64,000 nucleotides of DNA from Streptomyces echinatus (GTDB taxonomy: Bacteria; Actinomycetota; Actinomycetes; Streptomycetales; Streptomycetaceae). The notes below the pieces were generated by a model. The model searched no databases. It saw nothing but the letters and a program-made list of their open reading frames with translations, and had not been told where the DNA came from. Where the stretch lies: NCBI RefSeq assembly GCF_014203595.1, contig NZ_JACHJK010000017.1, positions 1 to 64,000 on the forward strand, written 5' to 3'. Shown one piece after another: positions 27,849 to 35,737 of the stretch (within the stretch, counting starts at the first letter, position 1; every line of letters begins with the position of its first letter). Position numbers and translations under genes: made by a program.

Positions 27849-29033
27849 TTGAGCAGGCTGCGTTGGCTGACCGCGGGGGAGTCCCACGGTCCCGCACTTG
27901 TCGCGACGCTGGAGGGTCTTCCCGCCGGCGTGCCGATCACCACGGAGATGGTGGCGGATCACCTGGCGCGGCGGCGGCTCGGCTATGGCCGCGGTGCGCG
28001 GATGAAGTTCGAGCAGGACGAGGTCACGTTCCTGGGCGGTGTCCGGCACGGCCTGACCATGGGCTCCCCGGTGGCGATCATGGTGGGCAACACCGAGTGG
28101 CCCAAGTGGGAGCAGGTCATGGCGGCCGACCCGGTCGACCCGGAGGTGCTGGCGAACCTCGCCCGCAACGCGCCGCTGACCCGCCCCCGGCCCGGCCACG
28201 CCGACCTCGCCGGCATGCAGAAGTACGGCTTCGACGAGGCCCGCCCGGTCCTGGAGCGCGCCTCCGCCCGTGAGACCGCGGCCCGCGTGGCGCTCGGTGC
28301 GGTCGCCCGGTCGTACCTGAAGGCGACGGCCGGCATCGAGATCGTCTCGCACGTCGTCGAGCTGTGCTCCGTGAAGGCCCCGCAGGGCGTGTACCCCACC
28401 CCGGCCGACGTCGAGAAGCTGGACGCCGACCCGCTGCGCTGCCTCGACGCGGACGCGTCGAAGGCGATGGTCGCGGAAGTCGACCAGGCGCACAAGGACG
28501 GCGACACGCTCGGCGGCGTGGTCGAGGTCCTCGCCTACGGAGTCCCCGTCGGCCTGGGCTCGCACGTGCACTGGGACCGCAAGCTGGACGCCCGGCTGGC
28601 CGGTGCCCTCATGGGCATCCAGGCGATCAAGGGCGTCGAGATCGGCGACGGCTTCGAACTGGCCCGGGTGCCCGGCTCCAAGGCGCACGACGAGATCGTC
28701 AACACACCGGAGGGCATCCGCCGCGTCTCCGGCCGCTCCGGCGGCACCGAGGGCGGTCTGACCACCGGTGAGCTGCTGCGGGTGCGGGCCGCGATGAAGC
28801 CGATCGCGACCGTGCCGCGGGCCCTGAAGACCGTGGACGTGTCCACGGGCGAGGCGGCCCAGGCCCACCACCAGCGGTCCGACGTGTCCGCCGTGCCGGC
28901 CGCCGGCATCGTCGCCGAGGCCATGGTGGCGCTCGTCCTCGCGGACGCGGTCGCGGAGAAGTTCGGCGGCGACTCGGTGACCGAGACCCGGCGCAACGTC
29001 CAGGCGTACCTCGACAACCTGGCCATCAGGTGA
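27849..29033 (+). CDS. aroC: Chorismate synthase
   Basis: A 394-residue FMN-dependent lyase producing chorismate from EPSP. RWLTAGESHGPALVATLEGLPAG and RRRLGYGRGARMKFEQDEV are the N-terminal signatures, SGRSGGTEGGLTTGE and AAGIVAEAMVALVLADA the C-terminal ones. The start is TTG at 27849 after GAGGAG. It begins the aroC-aroK-aroB unit, each gene overlapping the next by four bases. Confidence 0.96.
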   Translation: MSRLRWLTAGESHGPALVATLEGLPAGVPITTEMVADHLARRRLGYGRGARMKFEQDEVTFLGGVRHGLTMGSPVAIMVGNTEWPKWEQVMAADPVDPEVLANLARNAPLTRPRPGHADLAGMQKYGFDEARPVLERASARETAARVALGAVARSYLKATAGIEIVSHVVELCSVKAPQGVYPTPADVEKLDADPLRCLDADASKAMVAEVDQAHKDGDTLGGVVEVLAYGVPVGLGSHVHWDRKLDARLAGALMGIQAIKGVEIGDGFELARVPGSKAHDEIVNTPEGIRRVSGRSGGTEGGLTTGELLRVRAAMKPIATVPRALKTVDVSTGEAAQAHHQRSDVSAVPAAGIVAEAMVALVLADAVAEKFGGDSVTETRRNVQAYLDNLAIR

Positions 29034-29548
29034 GCGTCATGCCGGCGGTCGTACTGATCGGCCCGATGGGCGTGGGCAAGTCCACCGTCGGGCGGCTGCT
29101 CGCCGAACACCTCGGCGCGGGCTACCGGGACACCGACGAGGACATCGTCGCCGCCGAGGGCCGCACCATCGCCGAGATCTTCGTGGACGAGGGCGAGCCC
29201 GCCTTCCGCGTGAAGGAGAAGGCGGCCGTGCGGGCCGCGCTCGCCGAGCACGAGGGTGTCGTCGCGCTGGGCGGCGGAGCCGTCATGGACCCGGAGACCC
29301 GGGCGCTGCTGGCCGGGCACCGGGTGGTCTACCTGTCGATGGACGTCGAGGAAGCCGTCAGGCGCACCGGTCTCAACGTGGCCCGCCCGCTGCTCGCGGT
29401 CAACCCGCGCAAGCAGTGGCGCGAGCTGATGGAGGCCCGTCGGCACCTGTACGAGGAGGTCGCCACCGCCGTGGTGGCGACGGACGGCCGCGACCCCGAA
29501 GAGGTCACGCAAGACGTGCTGGACGCACTGGAGTTGAAGCAAGGATGA
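29030..29548 (+). CDS. aroK: Shikimate kinase
   Basis: A 172-residue kinase phosphorylating shikimate at O3. Walker A GPMGVGKSTVGRLL, shikimate-binding DTDEDIVAAEGRTIAEIF and GEPAFRVKE, GGGAVMDPETRALL and the lid residues in TGLNVARPLLAV are all present. GTG at 29030 overlaps the aroC stop (GTGA); the stop overlaps the aroB start (ATGA). Confidence 0.95.
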   Translation: MSVMPAVVLIGPMGVGKSTVGRLLAEHLGAGYRDTDEDIVAAEGRTIAEIFVDEGEPAFRVKEKAAVRAALAEHEGVVALGGGAVMDPETRALLAGHRVVYLSMDVEEAVRRTGLNVARPLLAVNPRKQWRELMEARRHLYEEVATAVVATDGRDPEEVTQDVLDALELKQG

Positions 29549-30636
29549 GCGAGTCAGTCACCCGGATCCAGGTCGGCGCGACGGCGGGCACGGACGCGTA
29601 CGAGGTGCTGGTGGGCCGGCAGCTGCTGGGCGAGCTGGCCGGGCTGATCGGGGAGCGCGCCAAGCGGGTCGCGGTCATCCACCCGGAGGCGCTCGGCGAG
29701 ACCGGTGAGGCGCTGCGGGCAGATCTGGCCGGGCAGGGGTACGAGGCCGTCGCCATCCAGGTGCCGAACGCGGAGGAGGCCAAGACCGCCGAGGTCGCCG
29801 CCTACTGCTGGAAGGCGCTGGGCCAGTGCGGGTTCACCCGCACCGATGTCATCGTCGGCGTCGGCGGCGGCTCGACCACGGACCTGGCCGGGTTCGTCGC
29901 AGCGACCTGGCTGCGCGGGGTGCGCTGGGTCGCCGTCCCGACCACCGTGCTGGCGATGGTGGACGCGGCGGTCGGCGGCAAGACCGGGATCAACACCGCC
30001 GAGGGCAAGAACCTGGTCGGCTCCTTCCACCCGCCGGCCGGTGTCCTGTGCGACCTGGCCGCGCTGGACTCCCTGCCGGTGCACGACTACGTCTCCGGTC
30101 TGGCCGAGGTCATCAAGGCGGGGTTCATCGCCGACCCGGTCATCCTCGACCTGATCGAGGCCGACCCCGAGGCCGCCCGGACCCCGGAGGGCCCCCACAC
30201 GGCCGAGCTGATCGAGCGGTCGATCCGGGTCAAGGCCGAGGTCGTCTCCTCGGACCTGAAGGAGTCCGGCCTGCGGGAGATCCTCAACTACGGCCACACG
30301 CTCGGCCACGCCATCGAGAAGAACGAGCGGTACAAGTGGCGGCACGGCGCCGCGGTCTCGGTGGGCATGCACTTCGCCGCCGAACTGGGCAGGCTGGCGG
30401 GCCGGCTGGACGACGCGACGGCCGACCGGCACCGCAGCGTCCTGGAGGCCGTCGGGCTGCCGCTGCACTACCGCTACGACCAGTGGCCCAAGCTGCTGGA
30501 GACGATGAAGGTCGACAAGAAGTCCCGGGGCGACCTGCTGCGCTTCATCGTCCTGGACGGCCTGGCCAGGCCGACCGTCCTGGAGGGCCCCGACCCGGCG
30601 GTCCTGCTCGCCGCGTACGGCGAGGTCGGGCAGTAG
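29545..30636 (+). CDS. aroB: 3-dehydroquinate synthase
   Basis: A 363-residue NAD- and metal-dependent enzyme of the shikimate pathway. GVGGGSTTDLAGFVAATWLRG binds the cofactor, VPTTVLAMVDAAVGGKTGIN and LAEVIKAGF hold active-site Lys and Glu, and the metal ligands are in NYGHTLGHAIE and HGAAVSVGM. The ATG at 29545 is used; the open frame to 29416 lies within aroK. It completes aroC-aroK-aroB. Plain primary-metabolism type rather than the AHBA or 2-deoxy-scyllo-inosose relatives. Confidence 0.95.
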   Translation: MSESVTRIQVGATAGTDAYEVLVGRQLLGELAGLIGERAKRVAVIHPEALGETGEALRADLAGQGYEAVAIQVPNAEEAKTAEVAAYCWKALGQCGFTRTDVIVGVGGGSTTDLAGFVAATWLRGVRWVAVPTTVLAMVDAAVGGKTGINTAEGKNLVGSFHPPAGVLCDLAALDSLPVHDYVSGLAEVIKAGFIADPVILDLIEADPEAARTPEGPHTAELIERSIRVKAEVVSSDLKESGLREILNYGHTLGHAIEKNERYKWRHGAAVSVGMHFAAELGRLAGRLDDATADRHRSVLEAVGLPLHYRYDQWPKLLETMKVDKKSRGDLLRFIVLDGLARPTVLEGPDPAVLLAAYGEVGQ

Positions 30637-30739
30637 GTCCCCTCCTGTTCCGTCCGTCCGATTCCCTCCCCGGACCGGGCACTTCGGGCCGCCCCCGGCC
30701 GTTTCACCAAACGACGGCCGGGGACGGTACCGTTCGGTA

Positions 30740-30766
30740 GGAAGCGGGGGCACGCCCCCCGCTTCC
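30740..30766 (+). terminator. Hairpin after aroB
   Basis: An 11-bp stem (30740-30750 with 30756-30766) and 5-base loop in the 167-base gap between aroB and the next gene. It could end the aro unit, although it lies 104 bases after the stop and just before the next gene's leader. Confidence 0.5.
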
Positions 30767-30803
30767 CGCACCACAGCCCTGTACGAGACGGAGTTGGCAA
30801 CGG

Positions 30804-31703
30804 ATGCAGCACGCAGTGGGGTCTCCGCTGCCGCCGCCCCACCAGCCGGGGCAGGCGCCGCACGCCGGCTGGGTGCCGGCCGGACACCACCCGGGCCCGC
30901 ACCCGGGAGCCTCCCAGGGGTCGGCCCCCGTGCCCCCGCCGGCCTCGGGCTTCCCGGCCCCGGTCGCCCCCGTGCCCCCCGCGCCGCAGCCGCCCCCCGC
31001 CCACCCGGTGCCGCCGCCCGCCTCCCCGCAGTACGGCTCCGGCCCGCCCGCCCCCGATACCACCGGGCACGTACCGCTGCCACCCGGCGGCCCGGTCGGC
31101 GTGCCCGCGCCGCCGCCCGCCGCGGCCGCGGTCCCGGACCCGACGGCCACCACCCTCGCCGTTCTCCTCATCGGCCCGGCCGGTGCGGGCAAGACCAGCG
31201 TCGCCAAGTTCTGGGCGGACCACCGCCGCGTCCCCACGGCCCACATCAGCCTGGACGACGTGCGCGAATGGGTCCGCTCGGGCTTCGCCGACCCCCAGTC
31301 CGGCTGGAACGACAACTCGGAGGCCCAGTACCGCCTGGCCCGCCGGACCTGCGGATTCGCGGCCCGTAATTTCCTGGCCAACGGCATCTCCTGCATCCTG
31401 GACGACGCCGTCTTCCCGGACCGCCCGGTCGTGGGCCTCGGCGGCTGGAAGCGGCACGTGGGCCCCGGCCTGCTCCCTGTGGTCCTGCTCCCGGGCCTGG
31501 ACATCGTCCTGGAGCGCAACGCCGAACGCACCGGCAACCGCCGCCTCTCCGACGAGGAGGTGGCCCGCATCCACGGCCGCATGGCCGGCTGGTACGGCTC
31601 CGGCCTCCCCATCATCGACAACTCCCAGCTGGACGTCCCGGGTACGGCCCGGGTCCTGGACGAGGTCCTGGCGAGGGCCATAGCGAGCCCGCCGAGCTGG
31701 TAG
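30804..31703 (+). CDS. P-loop kinase-like protein with Pro-rich N-terminus
   Basis: A 299-residue protein of unknown role. Residues 1-110 are about half Pro/Gly/Ala and probably disordered. From about 112 a single P-loop domain follows: Walker A LLIGPAGAGKTSVAKFWA, then ISLDDVREWVRSGFADPQSGWNDNSEAQYRLAR and NGISCILDDAVFPDRP, LLPGLDIVLERNAERTGNRRLSDEEV. This resembles zeta-toxin/AAA_33 small-molecule kinases such as chloramphenicol phosphotransferase-like or polynucleotide-kinase-like proteins. The gene sits between aroB and the M24 gene; an Arg-rich lid (ERNAERTGNRR) supports kinase rather than motor activity. Substrate not assignable. Confidence 0.75.
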   Translation: MQHAVGSPLPPPHQPGQAPHAGWVPAGHHPGPHPGASQGSAPVPPPASGFPAPVAPVPPAPQPPPAHPVPPPASPQYGSGPPAPDTTGHVPLPPGGPVGVPAPPPAAAAVPDPTATTLAVLLIGPAGAGKTSVAKFWADHRRVPTAHISLDDVREWVRSGFADPQSGWNDNSEAQYRLARRTCGFAARNFLANGISCILDDAVFPDRPVVGLGGWKRHVGPGLLPVVLLPGLDIVLERNAERTGNRRLSDEEVARIHGRMAGWYGSGLPIIDNSQLDVPGTARVLDEVLARAIASPPSW

Positions 31704-31760
31704 GCGGGGCCGTGGCGAGCCCGCCGAGCCGGTAGGCGGGGGAGCAGCGTTCCCGGCCGG

Positions 31761-31823
31761 GAAGGGCGGGGGAACCGCGCGACGAGCCACGGGCCACCCG
31801 CACCCGGCCGGCACCCGCGCCAC
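31761..31823. repeat. Copy of a dispersed GC-rich element (copy A)
   Basis: Contains GGGGGAACCGCGCGACGAGC and then CCACGGGCCACCCGCACCCG. The same core in the same order occurs at 55526-55575 and, in reverse orientation, at 34098-34148. I recall this sequence as common between Streptomyces genes. It is the only structure in the 186-base gap before the M24 gene. Confidence 0.5.
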
Positions 31824-31889
31824 CCTCCGCGAACCCCACTCGGCCCCTCCCAATCGGCACGAACCGCACAAAACTCCTACGCTCATCTC

Positions 31890-33008
31890 ATGTCAGAGGT
31901 GTACGCGAACCGCCGATCCCGGCTGAGGGACCACGTCAACGCGGCCGGCACCGCGGCAGCGCTCGTCACCCGCCCGGCCAACGTCCGTTACCTCGCCGCC
32001 GCGGCACCGCAGGGCTCCGTCCTGCTGCTCGGCCGGCAGGAGGACCTCCTGGTGTGCGCCGGCCCGCCGGACGACCGTCCCCACGAAGGCAGGCCGGACG
32101 AGCATGTGCGCCTGCACATCCTTCCGGTGAACGGCCCGGGCAACGGCGGTGACGCCGCGGTGGCGGCGGCCGGCCTCGCCGCGGCCCAGGGCGCCGACTC
32201 CCTGGCGGTCGAGGAACACCACCTCACCGTGGCCCGCCACAGAGCCGTCGCCTCCGTCGCCCCCAAGCTCCGCCTCAGCGACCTCGGCGGCGCGGTGGAA
32301 CAGCTCCGGGTGGTCAAGGACGAGGAGGAGATCTCCTGCCTCCGCATCGGCGCCGAGATCGCCGACCAGGCCCTCGGCGAGCTGCTGGAGTCCATCCTGG
32401 TCGGCCGCACCGAACGGCACCTGGCGCTGGAGCTGGAACGGCGCCTGGTCGACCACGGTGCCGACGGCCCGGCGTTCCCCACCTCCGTGGCCACGGGACC
32501 GCACGCCGGACGCCGGGGCCACCGCCCCACCGACCGGCGGGTGGAGGAGGGCGACTTCCTCTCCGTCTGCCTGGGCGCCACCTACCGCGGCTACCGCTGC
32601 GAGATCGGCCGTACCTTCGTCATCGGCACCTCGCCCGCCGACTGGCAGATCGAGCTGTACGACCTCGTCTTCGCCGCTCAGCGCGCCGGACGGGAGTTCC
32701 TCGCCCCCGGTGCCGCCTACCGTGACGTCGACCGCGCGGCACGGCAGGTACTGGACTCGGCGGGCTATGCGGAGGCACTCCCACCGCTGATCGGACACGG
32801 GGTCGGACTCGAAATCGACGAGGACCCGCAGTTGGCGCCCGCGGCAATGGGTAAACTGGACGCTTGCGTGCCGGTCACCGTCGAACCGGGGGTCCACCTC
32901 CCGGGCCGGGGCGGTGTCCGGATCGATGACACGCTCGTCGTACGCCCCGAGGCGGACGGCGGACCCGAGCTACTCACCATCACGACCAAGGAGCTGCTCG
33001 CCCTCTAG
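31890..33008 (+). CDS. M24 (aminopeptidase P) family protein with altered metal ligands
   Basis: A 372-residue protein with creatinase-type N-domain (1-145) and a C-terminal pita-bread domain (150-372). It aligns with aminopeptidase P over GDFLSVCLGATYRGYRCEIGRTFVIG, IGHGVGLEIDEDP, VEPGVHLPGRGGVRIDDT. The five metal ligands of the family (Asp, Asp, His, Glu, Glu) appear here as Cys227, Glu238, His303, Glu332 and Asp346, and the second catalytic His is Asp310. Two of five are unchanged, so normal dimetal Xaa-Pro peptidase activity is doubtful. It lies 49 bases upstream of efp, where active PepQ/PepP-like genes often sit. ATG start. Confidence 0.88.
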   Translation: MSEVYANRRSRLRDHVNAAGTAAALVTRPANVRYLAAAAPQGSVLLLGRQEDLLVCAGPPDDRPHEGRPDEHVRLHILPVNGPGNGGDAAVAAAGLAAAQGADSLAVEEHHLTVARHRAVASVAPKLRLSDLGGAVEQLRVVKDEEEISCLRIGAEIADQALGELLESILVGRTERHLALELERRLVDHGADGPAFPTSVATGPHAGRRGHRPTDRRVEEGDFLSVCLGATYRGYRCEIGRTFVIGTSPADWQIELYDLVFAAQRAGREFLAPGAAYRDVDRAARQVLDSAGYAEALPPLIGHGVGLEIDEDPQLAPAAMGKLDACVPVTVEPGVHLPGRGGVRIDDTLVVRPEADGGPELLTITTKELLAL

Positions 33009-33057
33009 GCAGGTGCGTGCACCGGGGTCGTACGTCAGTCCAGGAGATTCCGCAACC

Positions 33058-33624
33058 GTGGCTTCCACGAACGACCTCAAGAACGGCATGGTGCTCAAGC
33101 TCGAAGGCGGCCAGCTCTGGTCCGTCGTCGAGTTCCAGCACGTCAAGCCCGGCAAGGGCCCGGCATTCGTGCGCACCAAGCTCAAGAACGTGCTCTCCGG
33201 CAAGGTCGTCGACAAGACCTTCAACGCCGGTGTCAAGGTCGAGACGGCCACTGTCGACAAGCGCGACATGCAGTTCTCGTACATGGACGGCGAGTACTTC
33301 GTCTTCATGGACATGGAGACCTACGACCAGCTGCACATCGACCGGAAGACCGTCGGCGACGCCGCGAACTTCCTGATCGAGGGCTTCGAGGCCACCGTCG
33401 CCCGGCACGAGGGCGAGGTGCTCTTCGTCGAGCTGCCGGCCGCCGTCGAGCTGACCATCCAGGAGACCGAGCCCGGCGTCCAGGGCGACCGCTCCACCGG
33501 TGGCACCAAGCCCGCCACCCTGGAGACCGGCCACCAGATCCAGGTCCCGCTCTTCATCACCACCGGTGAGAAGATCAAGGTCGACACCCGTACCAGCGAC
33601 TACCTCGGCCGGGTGAACAGCTAA
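33058..33624 (+). CDS. efp: Translation elongation factor P
   Basis: A 188-residue three-domain tRNA mimic that relieves ribosome stalling at consecutive prolines. Domain I carries the loop HVKPGKGPAFVRTKLKNV; the tip Lys is flanked by the palindromic PGKGP that marks the actinobacterial subfamily reported to work without Lys modification, and no EpmA, EpmB or EarP gene is nearby. Domains II and III (VDKRDMQFSYMDGEYFVFMD; VPLFITTGEKIKVDTRTSDYLGRVN) are complete. GTG 33058 follows CAGGAG; the open frame upstream to 32914 overlaps the M24 gene and is rejected. Confidence 0.97.
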   Translation: MASTNDLKNGMVLKLEGGQLWSVVEFQHVKPGKGPAFVRTKLKNVLSGKVVDKTFNAGVKVETATVDKRDMQFSYMDGEYFVFMDMETYDQLHIDRKTVGDAANFLIEGFEATVARHEGEVLFVELPAAVELTIQETEPGVQGDRSTGGTKPATLETGHQIQVPLFITTGEKIKVDTRTSDYLGRVNS

Positions 33625-33626
33625 CC

Positions 33627-34055
33627 GTGGCTGCCCGCAACACGGCCCGCAAGCGCGCCTTCCAGATCCTCTTCGAGGGCGACCAGCGCGGCGCCGACGT
33701 CCTGACGGTCCTCGCGGACTGGATCCGGCTCTCCCGGTCCGACACGCGCCAGCCGCCGGTCAGCGAGTACACGATGCAGCTGGTCGAGGGCTACGCCGAG
33801 CACGCGACGCGGATCGACGAGCTGATCGCCCAGTACGCGGTGGGGTGGACGCTGGACCGCATGCCGGTCGTCGACCGCAACATCCTGCGGCTGGGCGCGT
33901 ACGAGCTGATCTGGGTCGACGAGACCCCGGACGCCGTCGTCCTGGACGAGATGGTGCAGATGGCGAAGGAGTTCTCGACCGACGAGTCGCCCTCGTTCGT
34001 CAACGGCCTGCTGGGCCGGCTGAAGGAGCTCAAGCCCACGCTGCGGCGGGACTAG
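33627..34055 (+). CDS. nusB: Transcription antitermination factor NusB
   Basis: A 142-residue all-helical RNA-binding protein that with NusE (S10) binds boxA of rRNA leaders. NTARKRAFQILFEGDQRGAD, GWTLDRMPVVDRNILRLGAYEL and FVNGLLGRL are the family signatures. It starts two bases after the efp stop (GTG 33627), so the two are co-translated. A very long hairpin (34207-34252) ends the transcript before the convergent bldD. Confidence 0.95.
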   Translation: MAARNTARKRAFQILFEGDQRGADVLTVLADWIRLSRSDTRQPPVSEYTMQLVEGYAEHATRIDELIAQYAVGWTLDRMPVVDRNILRLGAYELIWVDETPDAVVLDEMVQMAKEFSTDESPSFVNGLLGRLKELKPTLRRD

Positions 34056-34097
34056 CCGGAAAGGCCGCGAGAGGGGCGCCGGGGAACGGTGGCGCGG

Positions 34098-34148
34098 CGG
34101 CCGCGGGTCGTCCGTGGCTGATCGCGCGGTTCCCCGCGCCCCTTCGGC
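34098..34148. repeat. Copy of the dispersed GC-rich element (copy B, reverse orientation)
   Basis: Its reverse complement reads GGGGCGCGGGGAACCGCGCG and then ATCAGCCACGGACGACCCGC, matching copies A (31761-31823) and C (55512-55575). It lies in the nusB-bldD convergent gap upstream of the terminator. Confidence 0.55.
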
Positions 34149-34206
34149 ATGTCCGCGCGCCCCGGCACCTGGAAGCGGCCGGAGCCCTCATGGCCCCCAC
34201 GCAAAA

Positions 34207-34252
34207 GCCGCCGGGGTGGCCGGAACCACTTGGTTCCGGCCACCCCGGCGGC
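34207..34252. terminator. Strong bidirectional terminator between nusB and bldD
   Basis: A perfect 22-bp stem (34207-34228 with 34231-34252) around a 2-base centre, followed on the plus strand by TTTCT after GCACG. It sits between convergent genes and lies 25 bases from the bldD stop, so it can serve both transcripts. Confidence 0.9.
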
Positions 34253-34277
34253 ACGTTTCTGCTGAGCTGGGAAGCGG

Positions 34278-34781
34278 TTACGCGTCTTCGTGCGTGGCCA
34301 CCGCGCGGCGCGCGTCCGCGTCCAGCACACCCCAGCTGATCAGCTGCTCGGTGAGGACCGAGGGGGACTGGTCGTAAATGACGGCAAGGGTGCGCAGGTC
34401 GTCCTGGCGGATGGAGAGCACCTTGCCGTTGTAGTCGCCGCGCTGGGACTGGATCGTCGCCGCGTAGCGCTGCAGGGGTCCCGCCTTCTCGGCCGGCACG
34501 GTGGCCAGCCGCTCGAGGTCGAGGACCAGCTTCGGCGGCGGCTCGGCGGCACCGCCCGGCGTGGTGCCCGGCAGGAGTTCCTGCACGGGGACGCCATAGA
34601 AATCGGCCAACTCGGCCAGGCGCTGCACGGTCACGGCACGGTCGCCGCGCTCGTACGAACCGACCACCACGGCCTTCCAGCGACCCTGGGACTTCTCCTC
34701 GACACCGTGGAGGGAAAGGCCCTGCTGGGTGCGGATGGCCCGGAGCTTGGCCCCGAGCTGTTTGGCGTATTCGCTGGACAT
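34278..34781 (-). CDS. bldD: Developmental master regulator BldD
   Basis: A 167-residue repressor that holds sporulation genes off during vegetative growth, active when a tetramer of cyclic di-GMP dimerises its C-terminal domain. The N-terminal XRE-type HTH spans about 1-70 (LRAIRTQQGLSLHGVEEKSQG, VVGSYERGDRAVTVQRLAEL). The c-di-GMP signature is exact: Arg114-Gly115-Asp116 and Arg125-Gln126-Asp127-Asp128. Length and motifs match S. coelicolor BldD. ATG at 34781 follows GGGAG. An inverted repeat at 34837-34856 upstream fits the reported autoregulation. Confidence 0.98.
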   Translation of the reverse strand: MSSEYAKQLGAKLRAIRTQQGLSLHGVEEKSQGRWKAVVVGSYERGDRAVTVQRLAELADFYGVPVQELLPGTTPGGAAEPPPKLVLDLERLATVPAEKAGPLQRYAATIQSQRGDYNGKVLSIRQDDLRTLAVIYDQSPSVLTEQLISWGVLDADARRAVATHEDA

Positions 34782-34836
34782 ATAGCTCCCCGGACACTGT
34801 GTCGACGCGGCCGGCTGTTTTCCCGCCGCGCGGCTG

Positions 34837-34856
34837 GTAACTCACTGTGAGGTTAC
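34837..34856 (-). promoter_or_regulatory. Putative BldD operator upstream of bldD
   Basis: The sequence GTAACTCACTGTGAGGTTAC contains the perfect palindrome CTCAC-T-GTGAG (34841-34851) with near-symmetric flanks. BldD boxes are imperfect inverted repeats of the GTGA/TCAC type and BldD is known to bind its own promoter. It is 56 bases upstream of the start codon. Confidence 0.65.
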
Positions 34857-35010
34857 GCAGCGTGACTCTTGTGCGTCAAGCCGAATGGTCCACACCGACT
34901 CTTCCGTGGTAGCGACAGTCGACTGGGCCAAGTGGGTGAAAGCCGGATGTCAGGGGGGTGACGGGGGCCTGACCGGTGACCTGCTACCGTGGATGGCGCA
35001 ATTCCGACGT

Positions 35011-35045
35011 CCTTTAAGGTCCGTCCCGTGAGGCGGAGAAGGAGG
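35011..35045 (+). promoter_or_regulatory. Putative PyrR-binding RNA element overlapping the pyrR RBS
   Basis: The leader holds GGTCCGTCCCGTGAGGCGG (35018-35036), close to the PyrR binding-loop pattern (UCCNGUGAGG-type loop on a short stem CCGU/GCGG). AAGGAGG at 35039-35045 is the ribosome binding site for pyrR, and it can pair with CGTCCTTT at 35009-35015. This suggests UMP-dependent translational control by PyrR, as described in mycobacteria, rather than terminator attenuation. Inference from motif only. Confidence 0.6.
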
Positions 35046-35055
35046 TCCGTTTCGT

Positions 35056-35646
35056 ATGGACAAGCAGGACACGCAGGACACGCAGGCGAATCCGCAGGCG
35101 TCCGGTGCGCGGCCCGTTCTCGAGGGCCCCGACATCGCGCGGGTGCTGACCCGCATCGCCCACGAGATCGTCGAACGCGCCAAGGGCGCCGACGACGTGG
35201 TGCTCCTCGGCATTCCGACCCGGGGCGTCTTCCTCGCCCAGCGGCTCGCCGTGAAGCTGGAGCAGATCACCGACCGCAAGATCCCGGTCGGCTCCCTCGA
35301 CATCACCATGTACCGCGACGACCTGCGCATGCACCCGCCGCGTGCGCTGGCCCGCACCGAGATCCCCGGTGACGGCATCGACGGCAGACTGGTCGTCCTC
35401 GTCGACGACGTGCTCTTCTCCGGCCGCACCATCCGCGCCGCCCTCGACGCCCTGAACGACATCGGGCGCCCCCGCGCGGTGCAGCTCGCGGTCCTGGTCG
35501 ACCGCGGCCACCGGGAACTGCCCATCCGTGCCGACTACGTCGGCAAGAACCTCCCCACGTCGCTGCGGGAGACGGTCAAGGTCCAGCTCGCCGAGGAGGA
35601 CGGTCGCGACACCGTGCTGCTCGGTGCCAAGCCGGCCGGCCAGTAG
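35056..35646 (+). CDS. pyrR: Bifunctional pyr operon regulator / uracil phosphoribosyltransferase PyrR
   Basis: A 196-residue PRTase-fold RNA-binding regulator that senses UMP. The PRPP loop VVLVDDVLFSGRTIRAALDAL is intact and the PyrR signatures GIPTRGVFLAQRLA, DITMYRDDL and VDRGHRELPIRADYVGKNLPT are present. Residues 1-20 are a Gln/Asp-rich extension. ATG at 35056 sits 10 bases after AAGGAGG, within the putative RNA target. It heads the pyrimidine cluster and probably controls it. Confidence 0.95.
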   Translation: MDKQDTQDTQANPQASGARPVLEGPDIARVLTRIAHEIVERAKGADDVVLLGIPTRGVFLAQRLAVKLEQITDRKIPVGSLDITMYRDDLRMHPPRALARTEIPGDGIDGRLVVLVDDVLFSGRTIRAALDALNDIGRPRAVQLAVLVDRGHRELPIRADYVGKNLPTSLRETVKVQLAEEDGRDTVLLGAKPAGQ

Positions 35647-35737
35647 CGAGTCAGGCGCACGGCCCGCTTCGGCGTGCCCACACATGCGCCGGTTTGCCCG
35701 AATCCTCCCGAATGAACTGCCTTACGGAGCCTGACAG

